A program made the translations under genes and the position numbers. Under the pieces are notes generated by a model. It saw nothing but the letters and a program-made list of their open reading frames with translations. It was not told where the DNA came from and searched no databases. Source: an uncultured Veillonella sp. (lineage in GTDB: Bacteria; Bacillota; Negativicutes; Veillonellales; Veillonellaceae). From it: DNA of 36,742 nt. Each line of letters opens with the position of its first letter. The first letter of the stretch is position 1. The DNA is taken from contig CAJZEE010000012.1 of the NCBI GenBank assembly GCA_915066865.1, positions 1-36,742 on the forward strand, written 5' to 3'. This document shows positions 1-8,630 of this stretch, piece after piece.

Positions 1-24
1 TTCAGACGTGTGCTCTGCCGATCT
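1..24. other. Illumina adapter remnant at contig end
   Basis: The first 24 bases match the 3' portion of the TruSeq read-2 adapter at 23 of 24 positions; the mismatch is G for T at base 17. The run TTCAGACGTGTGCTCT is followed by GCCGATCT where the adapter reads TCCGATCT. Bacterial sequence starts at about base 25. It should be trimmed and not read as promoter DNA. Confidence 0.93.
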
Positions 25-49
25 ACTATAATTTTTAAGAGGACCATAT

Positions 50-691
50 ATGGACAAAGTACTAAGCAACTTTTTAGAACAACGAGAACATACTGTTCTT
101 ACAGATATTGATGTTATCACGGCGGCAGTAGCCGTGCCTCTATTAGAAATCGATGGAGAAAATCATGTGGTGTTTACCGTGCGTAGTAATACATTGCGAC
201 GTCAACCCGGTGAAATCAGTTTCCCTGGCGGGCACTGTGAGCCTAATGATAAAAGCGGTGCTCATACAGCCATGCGCGAATGTTCTGAGGAACTGGGTAT
301 AGATTTAGATCAAATTGAACTGCTAGGCAATTTAGACTGTCTAGTATCTGCCATAGGTGTAAAACTATACGCCGTAGCAGTGCGACTACATACAAATGAT
401 TTAAAACCAAATTCCGATGAAGTAGGAGAGGTATTTACAGTTCCCTTACAATATCTACTAGACATGGAACCAACCGTAGGTCACTTAGACATAGCTACAA
501 GACCGTTGCGTGATTTTCCGTTTCATCTATTAGAAGGTTATAATATTGACTGGAAAATTAGACAAAACTACTCCGTCTACTTCTATCCCTATAAACAATA
601 CACCATATGGGGACTTACGGGGCGAGTACTAAAGAACTTTTTAGATATATATAGGGAAGTTTATTTGCATATTAATACTCATATAAATTGA
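50..691 (+). CDS. NUDIX hydrolase, CoA pyrophosphatase type
   Basis: This 213-residue protein probably hydrolyses the pyrophosphate bond of CoA or acyl-CoA to 4'-phosphopantetheine and 3',5'-ADP in the cytoplasm. Residues about 41-61 carry the NuCoA signature (VFTVRS, then R, G and FPGG). The Nudix box follows, with R76-E77 and E80-E81 of the RExxEELG metal-binding core. As in other CoA pyrophosphatases, the first Glu of the generic Nudix consensus is absent. The ATG at 50 has a purine-rich ribosome site (AAGAGGA) six bases upstream. The last 70 residues show no recognised domain. Family assignment is firm; the exact substrate is inferred from the NuCoA motif. Only about 25 genomic bases precede the gene, so its upstream context is unknown. 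Confidence 0.88.
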   Translation: MDKVLSNFLEQREHTVLTDIDVITAAVAVPLLEIDGENHVVFTVRSNTLRRQPGEISFPGGHCEPNDKSGAHTAMRECSEELGIDLDQIELLGNLDCLVSAIGVKLYAVAVRLHTNDLKPNSDEVGEVFTVPLQYLLDMEPTVGHLDIATRPLRDFPFHLLEGYNIDWKIRQNYSVYFYPYKQYTIWGLTGRVLKNFLDIYREVYLHINTHIN

Positions 692-716
692 CAGATTTTA
701 AATTAAGGTATACTAT
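688..716 (+). promoter_or_regulatory. Promoter of ppsA
   Basis: TTGACA at 688-693 overlaps the NUDIX stop codon. It is followed by TATACT at 709-714 (15-base spacer) or TACTAT at 711-716 (17-base spacer). It is well placed for ppsA at 769, which has a strong AGGAGG at 756-761. Sigma-A type, by eye. Confidence 0.6.
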
Positions 717-768
717 TTATGTGTAAAAGGTTTAATGTGTTGCACTAATTAATCTAGGAGGTTCTCAC

Positions 769-3150
769 ATGAATCGCGAAACAGCATACGTACTTTGGTT
801 TGATGAATTACAACGTGAAGATGTTAATTTAGTAGGTGGCAAGTCTTCTTCTTTAGGAGAATTGACATCCTCCACTAATGTACCTGTACCTTATGGCTTT
901 GCAACAACTGCTCATGGTTATCGTGAGTTTATGAAAGCTACAGGTTTGGAAGATAAAATCCGCGCTGAGCTTGATGCGTTAGATGATGTAGAAAATTCTG
1001 CATTATTGCGTGAAGTATGTGCTAAGATTCGCCGCATGATTTGTCAGGAAGAAATGCCAAAAGAATTGGCAGATGCTATCCGTCATGCCTATGAAGAACT
1101 TGGTAAAAAAGTGAACGAAGAAAATCCATTTGTAGCTGTTCGTTCTAGTGCAACGGCAGAAGACTTGCCAGATGCAAGCTTTGCAGGTCAACAAGATACT
1201 TATTTAAATGTTCGCGGTGCTGACGTAATTATCGAAAAAGTAAAAGAATGTTACGCATCTACTTTCACAGACCGCGCAACATACTACCGTGTAAAACAAG
1301 GCTTCGATCATATGACAGTAGCATTGAGTGCTGCAGTTCAAATGATGGTATTCTCTAAAGCCGCTGGCGTAATGTTTACTGTTGATCTTGTAACAGGTAA
1401 TGATAACAATATTCTTATTGAAGGCTCTTGGGGTCTTGGTGAATATGTTGTACAAGGTACGGTTACACCAGATAATTTCCGTGTGGATAAAGAAAAGATG
1501 GAAATTACGGACCGTATGATTAACGATAAACATGTCCGCCTTGTTCGTAAAGCCGATGGTGACTGCGTTGAGGAAGTGGTTCCAGCCGACGAAGCAAAAC
1601 AACAAGTTATTACGGATGCTCAAGTTTTGGAACTTGCAGAATATGCAAAAGCAATTGAAAAGCATTATGGTTGCTACATGGATATGGAATGGGGCGTAGA
1701 TGAACGCAATGACAAGATTTGGATCTTGCAAGCTCGTCCAGAAACAGTTTGGTCACGCAAAGAAAAATCAGAAACATCCGAAAAAGCTAGCACATTAGAT
1801 GCAGGTAATCGCGATATTATTGTAAAAGGTTTGCCGGCTTCCCCTGGTAATGCAGCAGGTAAAGCTCACGTTATCATCAATCCTGAGGATATTGATGAGT
1901 TTAAAGAAGGCGAAATCCTTGTTACAGCTATGACAGCTCCTGATTGGGTGCCAGCCATGAAAAAGGCAAAAGCTATTGTTACTGATGCTGGCGGTATGAC
2001 TTGTCATGCATCGATCGTTAGCCGTGAGCTTGGCATTCCTTGTATCGTTGGTACTAAGAGCCGCAGTCATGAAGCGACTACCTCTATTAAAGATGGTCAA
2101 ATGATTACCGTTGATGCTACAAATGGTATTGTATACGATGGTGTATTAGAAGATATCGTTAAAAAGCCTGAAGCTCAAGCTTCTACAGGGGTAGCTGCTG
2201 AATATGTACCTGTAACAGGCACTAAGATTTACATGAACTTAGGTGATCCTGATTTGGCTCAAAAATATGGCGTACTACCATGTGATGGCATCGGTCTCAT
2301 GCGTGAAGAGTTTATTTGGACTACCTTCATCCATGAACATCCATTGCACCTTATCGAAACAGGTCGCAGTGACTTTGCTGTAAATACATTGGCAGAAGGT
2401 ATGCGTAAAGTGTGTCAAGCGTTAGCGCCTCGCCAAGTAGTCGTTCGTTTGAGCGACTTCAAATCTAGTGAATACCGAGACCTTAAAGGTGGCGATAAGT
2501 ATGAACCACATGAGTCCAGTGCATTACTTGGCTGGCGTGGTGCTTCCCGTTACTATGACCCTAAATATACACCTGCTTTCAAATTAGAATTAGAAGCAAT
2601 CAAAAAAGTACGCAATGAATTTGGTTTCAAGAACTTACAGGTTATGATTCCATTCTGCCGTACTGTAGAAGAAGCTGAATTAGTAACTAATTTGATGGCT
2701 CAAGAAGGCCTTGAACGCAGTAAAGACTTTAAAGTATGGCTCATGGCTGAGATTCCATCAAATATTATCTTGGCTGATCAATTCAATAAATACGTAGATG
2801 GTTATTCCATTGGTTCTAACGACTTGACTATGCTTGTACTTGGTTGTGACCGCGATAATGAAACAGTTCAACATATCTATGATGAACGTAATCTAGCAGT
2901 TCGCAGAGCAATTCGCCACCTCATTAAGGTGGCCCATAAAGATGGTAAAACTGTATCCATCTGTGGCCAAGCGCCAAGCGTATATCCTGAACTTTGCGAA
3001 TTCCTTGTGAAGAGCGGTATCGACTCCATTTCTGTTAACCCAGATGCAGTAGTTAATACTAAGAAAATGGTGGCTCAAATTGAACAACGAATTATGCTCG
3101 ATGCTATGACTGGTCGAGGTCGTCAAGAATCTGACGAACTTACTTGGTAA
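769..3150 (+). CDS. ppsA: Phosphoenolpyruvate synthase (pyruvate, water dikinase)
   Basis: Converts pyruvate, ATP and water to PEP, AMP and phosphate. This is the entry to gluconeogenesis, important for an organism living on lactate and pyruvate. The 793-residue chain has the family order: N-terminal ATP-binding domain (LVGGKSSSLGEL, AVRSSATAEDLPDASFAGQ), swivelling phosphohistidine domain with GGMTCHASIVSRELGIP (His413), and C-terminal PEP/pyruvate barrel (LMREEF, GSNDLTML, and SICGQ with the catalytic Cys). The Thr411-Cys412-His413 triad is the PEP-synthase form (pyruvate, phosphate dikinase usually has Thr-Ser-His), and Thr411 is the expected target of the PpsR kinase encoded at 3889. A strong terminator follows at once, so ccpN-ppsR is a separate transcription unit. 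The ATG has a consensus ribosome site. Confidence 0.95.
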   Translation: MNRETAYVLWFDELQREDVNLVGGKSSSLGELTSSTNVPVPYGFATTAHGYREFMKATGLEDKIRAELDALDDVENSALLREVCAKIRRMICQEEMPKELADAIRHAYEELGKKVNEENPFVAVRSSATAEDLPDASFAGQQDTYLNVRGADVIIEKVKECYASTFTDRATYYRVKQGFDHMTVALSAAVQMMVFSKAAGVMFTVDLVTGNDNNILIEGSWGLGEYVVQGTVTPDNFRVDKEKMEITDRMINDKHVRLVRKADGDCVEEVVPADEAKQQVITDAQVLELAEYAKAIEKHYGCYMDMEWGVDERNDKIWILQARPETVWSRKEKSETSEKASTLDAGNRDIIVKGLPASPGNAAGKAHVIINPEDIDEFKEGEILVTAMTAPDWVPAMKKAKAIVTDAGGMTCHASIVSRELGIPCIVGTKSRSHEATTSIKDGQMITVDATNGIVYDGVLEDIVKKPEAQASTGVAAEYVPVTGTKIYMNLGDPDLAQKYGVLPCDGIGLMREEFIWTTFIHEHPLHLIETGRSDFAVNTLAEGMRKVCQALAPRQVVVRLSDFKSSEYRDLKGGDKYEPHESSALLGWRGASRYYDPKYTPAFKLELEAIKKVRNEFGFKNLQVMIPFCRTVEEAELVTNLMAQEGLERSKDFKVWLMAEIPSNIILADQFNKYVDGYSIGSNDLTMLVLGCDRDNETVQHIYDERNLAVRRAIRHLIKVAHKDGKTVSICGQAPSVYPELCEFLVKSGIDSISVNPDAVVNTKKMVAQIEQRIMLDAMTGRGRQESDELTW

Positions 3151-3166
3151 TAATATAGTTATGGTG

Positions 3167-3198
3167 AAAGAGGAGGCCTGTGGGTCTCCTCTTTTTCT
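3167..3198 (+). terminator. Rho-independent terminator of ppsA
   Basis: Arms 3167-3178 and 3183-3194 pair over 12 bases with one G-U pair around a TGTG loop. The T-rich end of the right arm runs into TTCT. It lies 17 bases after the ppsA stop. Confidence 0.9.
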
Positions 3199-3214
3199 GA
3201 ATGGTAACTTACGA

Positions 3215-3220
3215 TATAAT
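3215..3220 (+). promoter_or_regulatory. -10 box of the ccpN-ppsR unit
   Basis: TATAAT is followed by the ribosome site AAAGGGGG at 3234-3241 and a GTG at 3249. The -35 region falls in the T-rich terminator tail and is poor. The box lies downstream of an in-frame ATG at 3201, so transcripts from here cannot use that ATG. Confidence 0.55.
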
Positions 3221-3248
3221 ACAAACAGAGATGAAAGGGGGTTACCGT

Positions 3249-3878
3249 GTGAAACTGTCGAAACGACAAGAACAAATTGCTCAAATCGTTCGCGAAGAAG
3301 GTCCTGTAACAGGTAGTGCCATTGCTGAACATTTAGAGGTCACAAGATCTGCGCTGCGCTCAGATTTATCTGTATTGACCATGTTAGGTGTGTTAGATGC
3401 ACGTCCAAACGTAGGCTATTACTATGTAGGACTTTCAAAGGAAACACAAACGGCTGAGCGATTAAAGTCATTTCTGGTAAGTGATGTATTATCTCAAGCA
3501 GTCGTGGTTAATGGGGATACGAGTTTGTATGATACAATTGTCACATTATTTACAGAGGATGTAGGTACCATATTAGTGTGTGATGGCTCATACCTAATGG
3601 GTGTGGTATCTCGAAAAGATTTATTACGCGCCTCTATGGGACAAACAGATTCGCATACCATGCCTATATCCATGATTATGACCCCTGTAAGCAAGGTTAT
3701 AGCGGTGGAGCCTACCGATACTTTGGTAGAGGCTGCACAGAAAATGATAGATTATGAAGTAGATTGTTTACCTGTCGTCGTTCGTGAGGATGTAGGTAAC
3801 AAGAAACGCTTAAAGGTTGTGGGCCGTGTATCAAAAACGACGGTAGCAAAAGTATTTTTAGAATGTAGCATACACTGA
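3249..3878 (+). CDS. ccpN: CcpN-like transcriptional repressor (HTH plus CBS pair)
   Basis: Predicted DNA-binding regulator of gluconeogenic genes, related to Bacillus CcpN. An N-terminal winged helix-turn-helix (residues about 1-62; KLSKRQEQIAQIV, VTRSALRSDLSVLTMLG) is followed by two CBS repeats (about 68-205) that in this family sense adenine nucleotides. I chose GTG 3249 (209 residues): AAAGGGGG lies seven bases before it and the -10 box lies between it and the upstream in-frame ATG at 3201, which would add 16 residues not typical of the family. It sits between ppsA and ppsR, ten bases before ppsR, the ccpN-yqfL arrangement known in Bacillus. Control of ppsA is inferred from position. Confidence 0.85.
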   Translation: MKLSKRQEQIAQIVREEGPVTGSAIAEHLEVTRSALRSDLSVLTMLGVLDARPNVGYYYVGLSKETQTAERLKSFLVSDVLSQAVVVNGDTSLYDTIVTLFTEDVGTILVCDGSYLMGVVSRKDLLRASMGQTDSHTMPISMIMTPVSKVIAVEPTDTLVEAAQKMIDYEVDCLPVVVREDVGNKKRLKVVGRVSKTTVAKVFLECSIH

Positions 3879-3888
3879 GGTTGATAGA

Positions 3889-4710
3889 ATGGCAGAAAAA
3901 ATTATTTATGCAATATCGGATTCCCTGGGGGAAACTGCTGAGGCTGTAGCGAGAGCTACGGCGAGTCAATATGATAAGGAGCAAATTGAAATTGTCCGCG
4001 TTCCCTATATTGATAGTGAAAGCCAAATTGATGAGGTTATAGACGACGCAAAACGTGGGAATCATGTTATTTGCCATACCATTGTGTCTGCGGCTTTACG
4101 TAAGTATTTGCATGAGAAGGTGGCTGAATATAATATTCCGGCTGTGGATATCATGGGGCCTGTTCTCGATGCAGTTGGTACTATTGCGACTACTAAACCG
4201 CGCATGACGGCAGGTATGGTTCATAAGCTCGATCAAGAGTATTTTAAAAAGGTTGAAGCTATTGAGTTTGCCGTGAAATATGATGATGGTAAAAATCCAT
4301 CTGGTTTTGAAAAGGCCGATATAGTTATTATTGGTGTATCTAGAACTAGTAAGACACCATTGTCCATGTTCTTGGCATACAAAAAGATTAAAGCCGCAAA
4401 TTTGCCACTAGTGCCAGAGGTACCGTTGCCAGAGGAATTATTCAAAATTCCGGCAAAAAAAATCGTGGGCCTTATTATAGATCCATACAAATTAAATAAT
4501 ATTCGAAGTGAACGTTTACGCGCTATCGGTCTTGAAGACGAAGCAAATTATGCATCTATTGAGCGTATTCAATCTGAATTGGATTATGCAAAGGCTATCA
4601 TGCGTCGTTTGCACTGCCAAGTGTTAGATGTTTCTAATAAATCCATTGAAGAAACAGCTTCCCTTGTCATGCAATTGATTGATAAAAATCGCGCGTTGGA
4701 GGGTAAATGA
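3889..4710 (+). CDS. ppsR: PEP synthase regulatory protein (bifunctional kinase/phosphorylase)
   Basis: Member of the DUF299/PpsR family. These enzymes inactivate PEP synthase (or PPDK) by ADP-dependent phosphorylation of the Thr next to the catalytic His and reactivate it by phosphate-dependent removal. The 273-residue length is normal. The family start (IYAISDSLGETAEAVARA, residues 6-23) and the nucleotide-binding loop GVSRTSKT at 149-156 are clear. The neighbouring ppsA has the Thr-Cys-His target, so the partner is more likely PEP synthase than PPDK. It shares an ATGA overlap with the dGTPase-like gene, indicating translational coupling. Confidence 0.93.
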   Translation: MAEKIIYAISDSLGETAEAVARATASQYDKEQIEIVRVPYIDSESQIDEVIDDAKRGNHVICHTIVSAALRKYLHEKVAEYNIPAVDIMGPVLDAVGTIATTKPRMTAGMVHKLDQEYFKKVEAIEFAVKYDDGKNPSGFEKADIVIIGVSRTSKTPLSMFLAYKKIKAANLPLVPEVPLPEELFKIPAKKIVGLIIDPYKLNNIRSERLRAIGLEDEANYASIERIQSELDYAKAIMRRLHCQVLDVSNKSIEETASLVMQLIDKNRALEGK

Positions 4711-5696
4711 ATATACGTGAACAAATAGAGGAGAGGGAGGCTTTGCTTCTGTCTCCCTATGCAGCTAAAAGCAGCGATGCAATCCGTGATATAGAAGAAG
4801 AGCCTGATTCACTTAGAACTGCGTTCCAACGCGATCGGGACCGCATTATTCACAGTAAATGTTTTAGACGATTAAAGCATAAGACACAGGTATATATTGC
4901 GCCAGGTGACCATTATCGGACACGCATGACCCATACCCTTGAGGTAGGTCAAATTGGTCGTACTGTGGCTCGTGCTTTACGTTTGAATGAGGACCTTGTG
5001 GAAGCTATTGCCATGGGCCATGATGTGGGGCATACACCATTTGGTCATGTAGGCGAATATGCATTGCGAGATATGGTGGGGCACTTCAATCATAATGAGC
5101 AAAGCTTGCGCATGGTTGAGGTGTTAGAAAGACATGGTGATCACCAAGGGCTCAATTTAACCACGGCTGTTCGAGATGGCATCGTAGGTCACACAGGGGC
5201 TACAATTCCTGTGACCTTAGAAGGTCAGATTATTCGTATTGTAGACCGCATTGCGTATTTGTGTCATGATTTTGATGATGCACAGCGCGCAGGTATGTTG
5301 ACAGCGGAGGAGCTACCTTTTGAGGTGCGTGAGCATTTTGGTATGACTCCATCTAGTATGATTACCGCAATGGTTGAAGATATGGTTCGAGAATCTTTGG
5401 ATAAACCGGCTATTTCTATGTCTGCTGATGTGGAAATGACGATGAATCTATTCCGTCAATTTATGTTTAAACATGTTTATTTGGCACCAGCTTTAATTCC
5501 GGATCGCAAAAAGGCAGCTCATGTGGTGAAAAATTTATTTACTCACTTCATGGAGTACCCAGATGATATGGAAGGTTGTGAAACTGGAAAAGAGTTTTAT
5601 TCTACACTTGATGTAGTGGATTATGTGGCAGGCTTAACAGATCAATATGCTATTAAGCTATTTAAACAATACTATATTCCTAGCATTACATTATAA
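4707..5696 (+). CDS. dGTPase-like HD-domain triphosphohydrolase
   Basis: A 329-residue HD-superfamily protein of the dGTPase-like class (deoxynucleoside triphosphate to deoxynucleoside plus triphosphate). The metal site is visible as His76 in RMTHTLEVGQIG, His105-Asp106 and His109 in GHDVGHTPFGH, and a later Asp in RIVDRIAYLCHDFDDA. The N-terminal RDRIIHSKCFRRLKHKTQV block is typical. It is shorter than E. coli Dgt and resembles the Firmicutes type often encoded before dnaG, but no dnaG follows here. ATG overlaps the ppsR stop by four bases. Exact dNTP preference cannot be read from sequence. Confidence 0.87.
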   Translation: MNIREQIEEREALLLSPYAAKSSDAIRDIEEEPDSLRTAFQRDRDRIIHSKCFRRLKHKTQVYIAPGDHYRTRMTHTLEVGQIGRTVARALRLNEDLVEAIAMGHDVGHTPFGHVGEYALRDMVGHFNHNEQSLRMVEVLERHGDHQGLNLTTAVRDGIVGHTGATIPVTLEGQIIRIVDRIAYLCHDFDDAQRAGMLTAEELPFEVREHFGMTPSSMITAMVEDMVRESLDKPAISMSADVEMTMNLFRQFMFKHVYLAPALIPDRKKAAHVVKNLFTHFMEYPDDMEGCETGKEFYSTLDVVDYVAGLTDQYAIKLFKQYYIPSITL

Positions 5697-5701
5697 ATAA
5701 C

Positions 5702-5742
5702 AAAAAAAGCAGTTAGTTCAATTTGAACTAACTGCTTTTTTT
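5702..5742. terminator. Bidirectional terminator between dgt-like gene and rpmB
   Basis: Arms 5704-5720 and 5724-5740 form a perfect 17-base stem around ATT. Poly-A before and poly-T after let it work in both directions for the convergent genes. A second short hairpin at 5741-5760 (TTGGGG/CCCCAA) lies on the rpmB side. Confidence 0.93.
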
Positions 5743-5781
5743 GGGGCTCTAGAACCCCAAAGAGTACATGTACTTTTTATT

Positions 5782-5970
5782 TTACGCGCGTGTAATTTTA
5801 TTAGAACGAAGGCAGCGAGTGCATACGTTTACTTTTTTAGTAGCACCGTCTACAACCGCCCGTACTCTTTGAATGTTCGGTTTCCAAGTTTTTCTTGTGC
5901 GAATGTGAGAATGACTCACGTTCATACCGCTAGATGTGGATTTACCACATACTTCGCAAAGGTTTGCCAT
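5782..5970 (-). CDS. rpmB: Ribosomal protein L28 (bL28), zinc-ribbon form
   Basis: A 62-residue large-subunit ribosomal protein. It begins MANLCEVCGK and ends near VCTRCLRSNKI; the two CxxC pairs make this the zinc-binding (C+) type. NVSHSHIRTRKTWKPNIQ is the characteristic L28 core. The start is the ATG whose complement is at 5968-5970, preceded by a GGAGGTGG ribosome site. An upstream in-frame Met would add 12 residues and is rejected. It is one of only two minus-strand genes in the window. Confidence 0.95.
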   Translation of the reverse strand: MANLCEVCGKSTSSGMNVSHSHIRTRKTWKPNIQRVRAVVDGATKKVNVCTRCLRSNKITRA

Positions 5971-6193
5971 AGTTTCCACCTCCAAGCTTAATCTATAACA
6001 TAACAAAAGTATATTATCATAAAGAATAGCTTAAAGCAAGTGTTTTTGTCGTACATATTGCTCTTTTTATGAAATATACTACAATATAAGGTATACTATA
6101 TATCATATTCTAAGATATGAGAGGGCTTTTGCACAAGGATATACAGAAATTGGATATATCTCATGTGTTTATCGTATATTTAAAGGAGTTTTT

Positions 6194-8236
6194 ATGGATG
6201 AACGATTGACGACTATAAAGGGAATTGGTCCTGGTCGCGAGAAACAATTGCATAAGTTGGGAATTACCAATGTTACATCCTTATTGACTTACTTCCCTAG
6301 AACCTATGAAGACCGCCGTACGATTTATAGAATTGGTGATTTAAAATCAGGTATGACAGGCGGTGTGGTAGGTACTGTTATTGCCGTACAAGAAAAACGC
6401 CCTCGTCCTCGATTGTCTATTTTAGAGGTCGTCATTGCAGATGGCACAGCTCCTTTGAAGATTGTTTTGTTTAATCAAGGGTATAGAAAGAACTTTTACA
6501 AAAAGGGGCAACGTCTATATGTGTATGGTAAAGCTGAGTTTCAATATGGTTCCATGCAAATGAACACACCGCAAATAGAAAATTTAGGAGACAGTGGTGA
6601 ACCTGATCGAGGTATCGTTCCTATTTACGCACTTGCTGATGGGGTATCCCAATTTGTGGTACGATCATCCGTACGCAATTGGTTTGCAGCTAATCATGAG
6701 TTATCAGAGATTTTACCTGTGGAGGTTCGTGAAGCTCATCATTATATGAGTCGATATGATGCTTTTAAGATGATGCATTTCCCAGACTCTTCAGAGCACT
6801 ACGAAGAGGCTCGTCATCAATTGGCCTATGAAGAGTTGTTCGTCATGCAAGCTGGCTTAGCTTTATTGCGAAATAAAGAGCAATGCCACAGAGGTCCTAA
6901 AATGGGACAAAACGGGGAACTAATGACTCGGTGTATAGGGAATTTACCGTTTTCCTTAACGGGTGATCAACAACGAGCGTTAGAGGATATTCGTATTGAT
7001 ATGGAAGACGAACGACCTATGCAACGTTTGTTGCAAGGTGATGTAGGCTCAGGTAAAACCGTTGTGGCTACCTTGGGTTTATTAAAAGCTATCGAAAATG
7101 GGTATCAGGGGGCATTGATGGCCCCTACGGAAATTCTAGCGGCTCAACATTATGAAGGGATACGAACTGTATGTGCTAATTTAGGTATTACCATAGAACT
7201 ATTAACTGGCTCCTCTACGAAAAAAGAGAAAGAATGCATCTATGAGGGCTTAGCAGATGGCAGAATCCATATGATTATTGGAACGCATGCTCTTATCCAA
7301 GAGGGGGTTAATTTTCATAATTTGGGCCTTGTTATCATCGATGAGCAACATCGCTTTGGTGTAGACCAACGGGCAAGATTACAACAAAAGGGGACATATC
7401 CTCATGTGCTTATCATGACGGCTACACCGATTCCTCGTACCATGACATTATCCGTATATGGTGATTTGGCAGTATCCTTAATCAAAGAAATGCCACCAGG
7501 TCGAAAACCAGTTAAAACATATGCTGTAGATAGTTCTTATAAAGATAGATTACGCACTTTCTTCGGCAAGGAAATGGCAGAAGGGCGTCAGGTCTACGTG
7601 GTGTGCCCTCTTGTAGAAGAATCCGAAAAATTAGACTTGCAAGCCGCTGAGGAATTGTATCTAGAATTAAAAGAGTACTTTTATAAGGCCTATGAAGTGG
7701 GTCTCGTTCACGGTCGTATGAAGCCGAGTGAAAAAGATGAAGTGATGAATGCCTTCCATAGGGGTGAAATTTCATTACTTGTTTCTACAACAGTTATCGA
7801 AGTGGGTGTTAATGTGCCAAATGCGACTATTATGTGCGTTGAAGGGGCAGAGCGATTTGGTCTGTCTCAGCTACATCAGTTGCGGGGCCGTGTAGGTCGT
7901 GGCGCTCATCAGTCCTATTGTATTCTTGTTAGTGATTCTAAAAATGATGTAAGTCAAGAGCGTTTAAAGCTGATGGAACAAATCCAGGATGGATTTGAGC
8001 TTGCAGAGCAAGATTTATTGCTTCGCGGATCTGGTCAATTATTTGGTTTAGCTCAATCGGGGCTGCCAGATTTACGCGTTGCAAATATCATTAAAGATAT
8101 TGAAATTTTAGTAGAGGCTCGTAAGAATGTACTAGATTTTGCAAATCAATTTGGAATAGAAAAATTAGAATCTGTCATGAAAGAAGAATTAGAAAAAAGA
8201 TTTGGTGAAAAATTCCTAAGAATATTGTATAATTAA
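6194..8236 (+). CDS. recG: ATP-dependent DNA helicase RecG
   Basis: Double-stranded DNA translocase that regresses stalled forks and branch-migrates Holliday junctions. The 680-residue protein has the N-terminal wedge/OB domain (residues about 1-150), then superfamily 2 helicase motifs: Walker A GDVGSGKT at 282-289, DEQH at 383-386, MTATPIPRT after it, and the RecG-typical TTVIEVGVNVPNA, QLRGRVGRG and LLLRGSGQLFG blocks. Full length, no disruption. ATG 6194 follows AAAGGAG. The 223-base gap between rpmB and recG is AT-rich, has TATACT boxes at 6075 and 6092 without good -35 partners, and holds no gene I can recognise. Confidence 0.96.
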   Translation: MDERLTTIKGIGPGREKQLHKLGITNVTSLLTYFPRTYEDRRTIYRIGDLKSGMTGGVVGTVIAVQEKRPRPRLSILEVVIADGTAPLKIVLFNQGYRKNFYKKGQRLYVYGKAEFQYGSMQMNTPQIENLGDSGEPDRGIVPIYALADGVSQFVVRSSVRNWFAANHELSEILPVEVREAHHYMSRYDAFKMMHFPDSSEHYEEARHQLAYEELFVMQAGLALLRNKEQCHRGPKMGQNGELMTRCIGNLPFSLTGDQQRALEDIRIDMEDERPMQRLLQGDVGSGKTVVATLGLLKAIENGYQGALMAPTEILAAQHYEGIRTVCANLGITIELLTGSSTKKEKECIYEGLADGRIHMIIGTHALIQEGVNFHNLGLVIIDEQHRFGVDQRARLQQKGTYPHVLIMTATPIPRTMTLSVYGDLAVSLIKEMPPGRKPVKTYAVDSSYKDRLRTFFGKEMAEGRQVYVVCPLVEESEKLDLQAAEELYLELKEYFYKAYEVGLVHGRMKPSEKDEVMNAFHRGEISLLVSTTVIEVGVNVPNATIMCVEGAERFGLSQLHQLRGRVGRGAHQSYCILVSDSKNDVSQERLKLMEQIQDGFELAEQDLLLRGSGQLFGLAQSGLPDLRVANIIKDIEILVEARKNVLDFANQFGIEKLESVMKEELEKRFGEKFLRILYN

Positions 8237-8368
8237 GAGGTAGGAATAATAAGTACATAAGTATTGATAATATTAGATTTTATCTGGCTTTTTCCCTTGT
8301 CTATATGTTCCTCATACCGTATAATAGAACAAACAATTTATTTCATTTTTTCATCTATGGAGGTTAAT

Positions 8369-8554
8369 ATGCCAATTATTCATGTAGAGCTTGTAGAAGG
8401 GCGCACAAAAGAACAAAAGAAACAATTAGGTGAAGCAATCACAAAAGCTGCGGTTGATATCGTAAATGTTCCTGCTGATGCAGTAAAAGTTATCTTCGTA
8501 GATATGAAAAAAGATGATTATATGGAAGGCGGCATTTTGCGGTCTGAACGCTAA
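8369..8554 (+). CDS. 4-oxalocrotonate tautomerase family protein
   Basis: A 61-residue tautomerase. Removal of Met exposes the catalytic Pro1 (MPIIHVELVEGR), and an Arg in the VEGRTKEQK segment matches the family. The ATG at 8369 was chosen because TGGAGG lies just before it and Pro must be N-terminal for catalysis; the open frame extends 35 codons further upstream but would bury Pro1. Physiological substrate unknown; stand-alone 4-OT homologues are common in Firmicutes and need not imply aromatic degradation. It lies about 130 bases after recG and ends in a strong terminator. Confidence 0.88.
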   Translation: MPIIHVELVEGRTKEQKKQLGEAITKAAVDIVNVPADAVKVIFVDMKKDDYMEGGILRSER

Positions 8555-8556
8555 GG

Positions 8557-8608
8557 CTACGACTGACCGCCTAGTCCATAGGGACTAGGCGGGTCGTAGT
8601 TTTGTTTT
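8557..8608 (+). terminator. Terminator after tautomerase gene
   Basis: CTACGAC (8557-8563) pairs with GTCGTAG (8593-8599) and CCGCCTAGTCC (8567-8577) with its complement at 8582-8592. A three-base bulge lies at 8564-8566 and TTTTGTTTT follows. Unusually long and GC-rich for this region. Confidence 0.92.
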
Positions 8609-8630
8609 ATTATACGGAAAGGAAAGAAAT

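Noticed and set aside
1204..1731. 175-codon minus-strand open frame inside ppsA
   Set aside because: Antisense shadow of PEP synthase with low-complexity composition.
3201..3248. Upstream ATG start for the ccpN-like gene
   Set aside because: The -10 box at 3215 lies downstream of it and the added residues are not family-like; GTG 3249 has the ribosome site.
8264..8368. N-terminal extension of the tautomerase
   Set aside because: It would remove the catalytic N-terminal proline, and the ribosome site is at the inner ATG.
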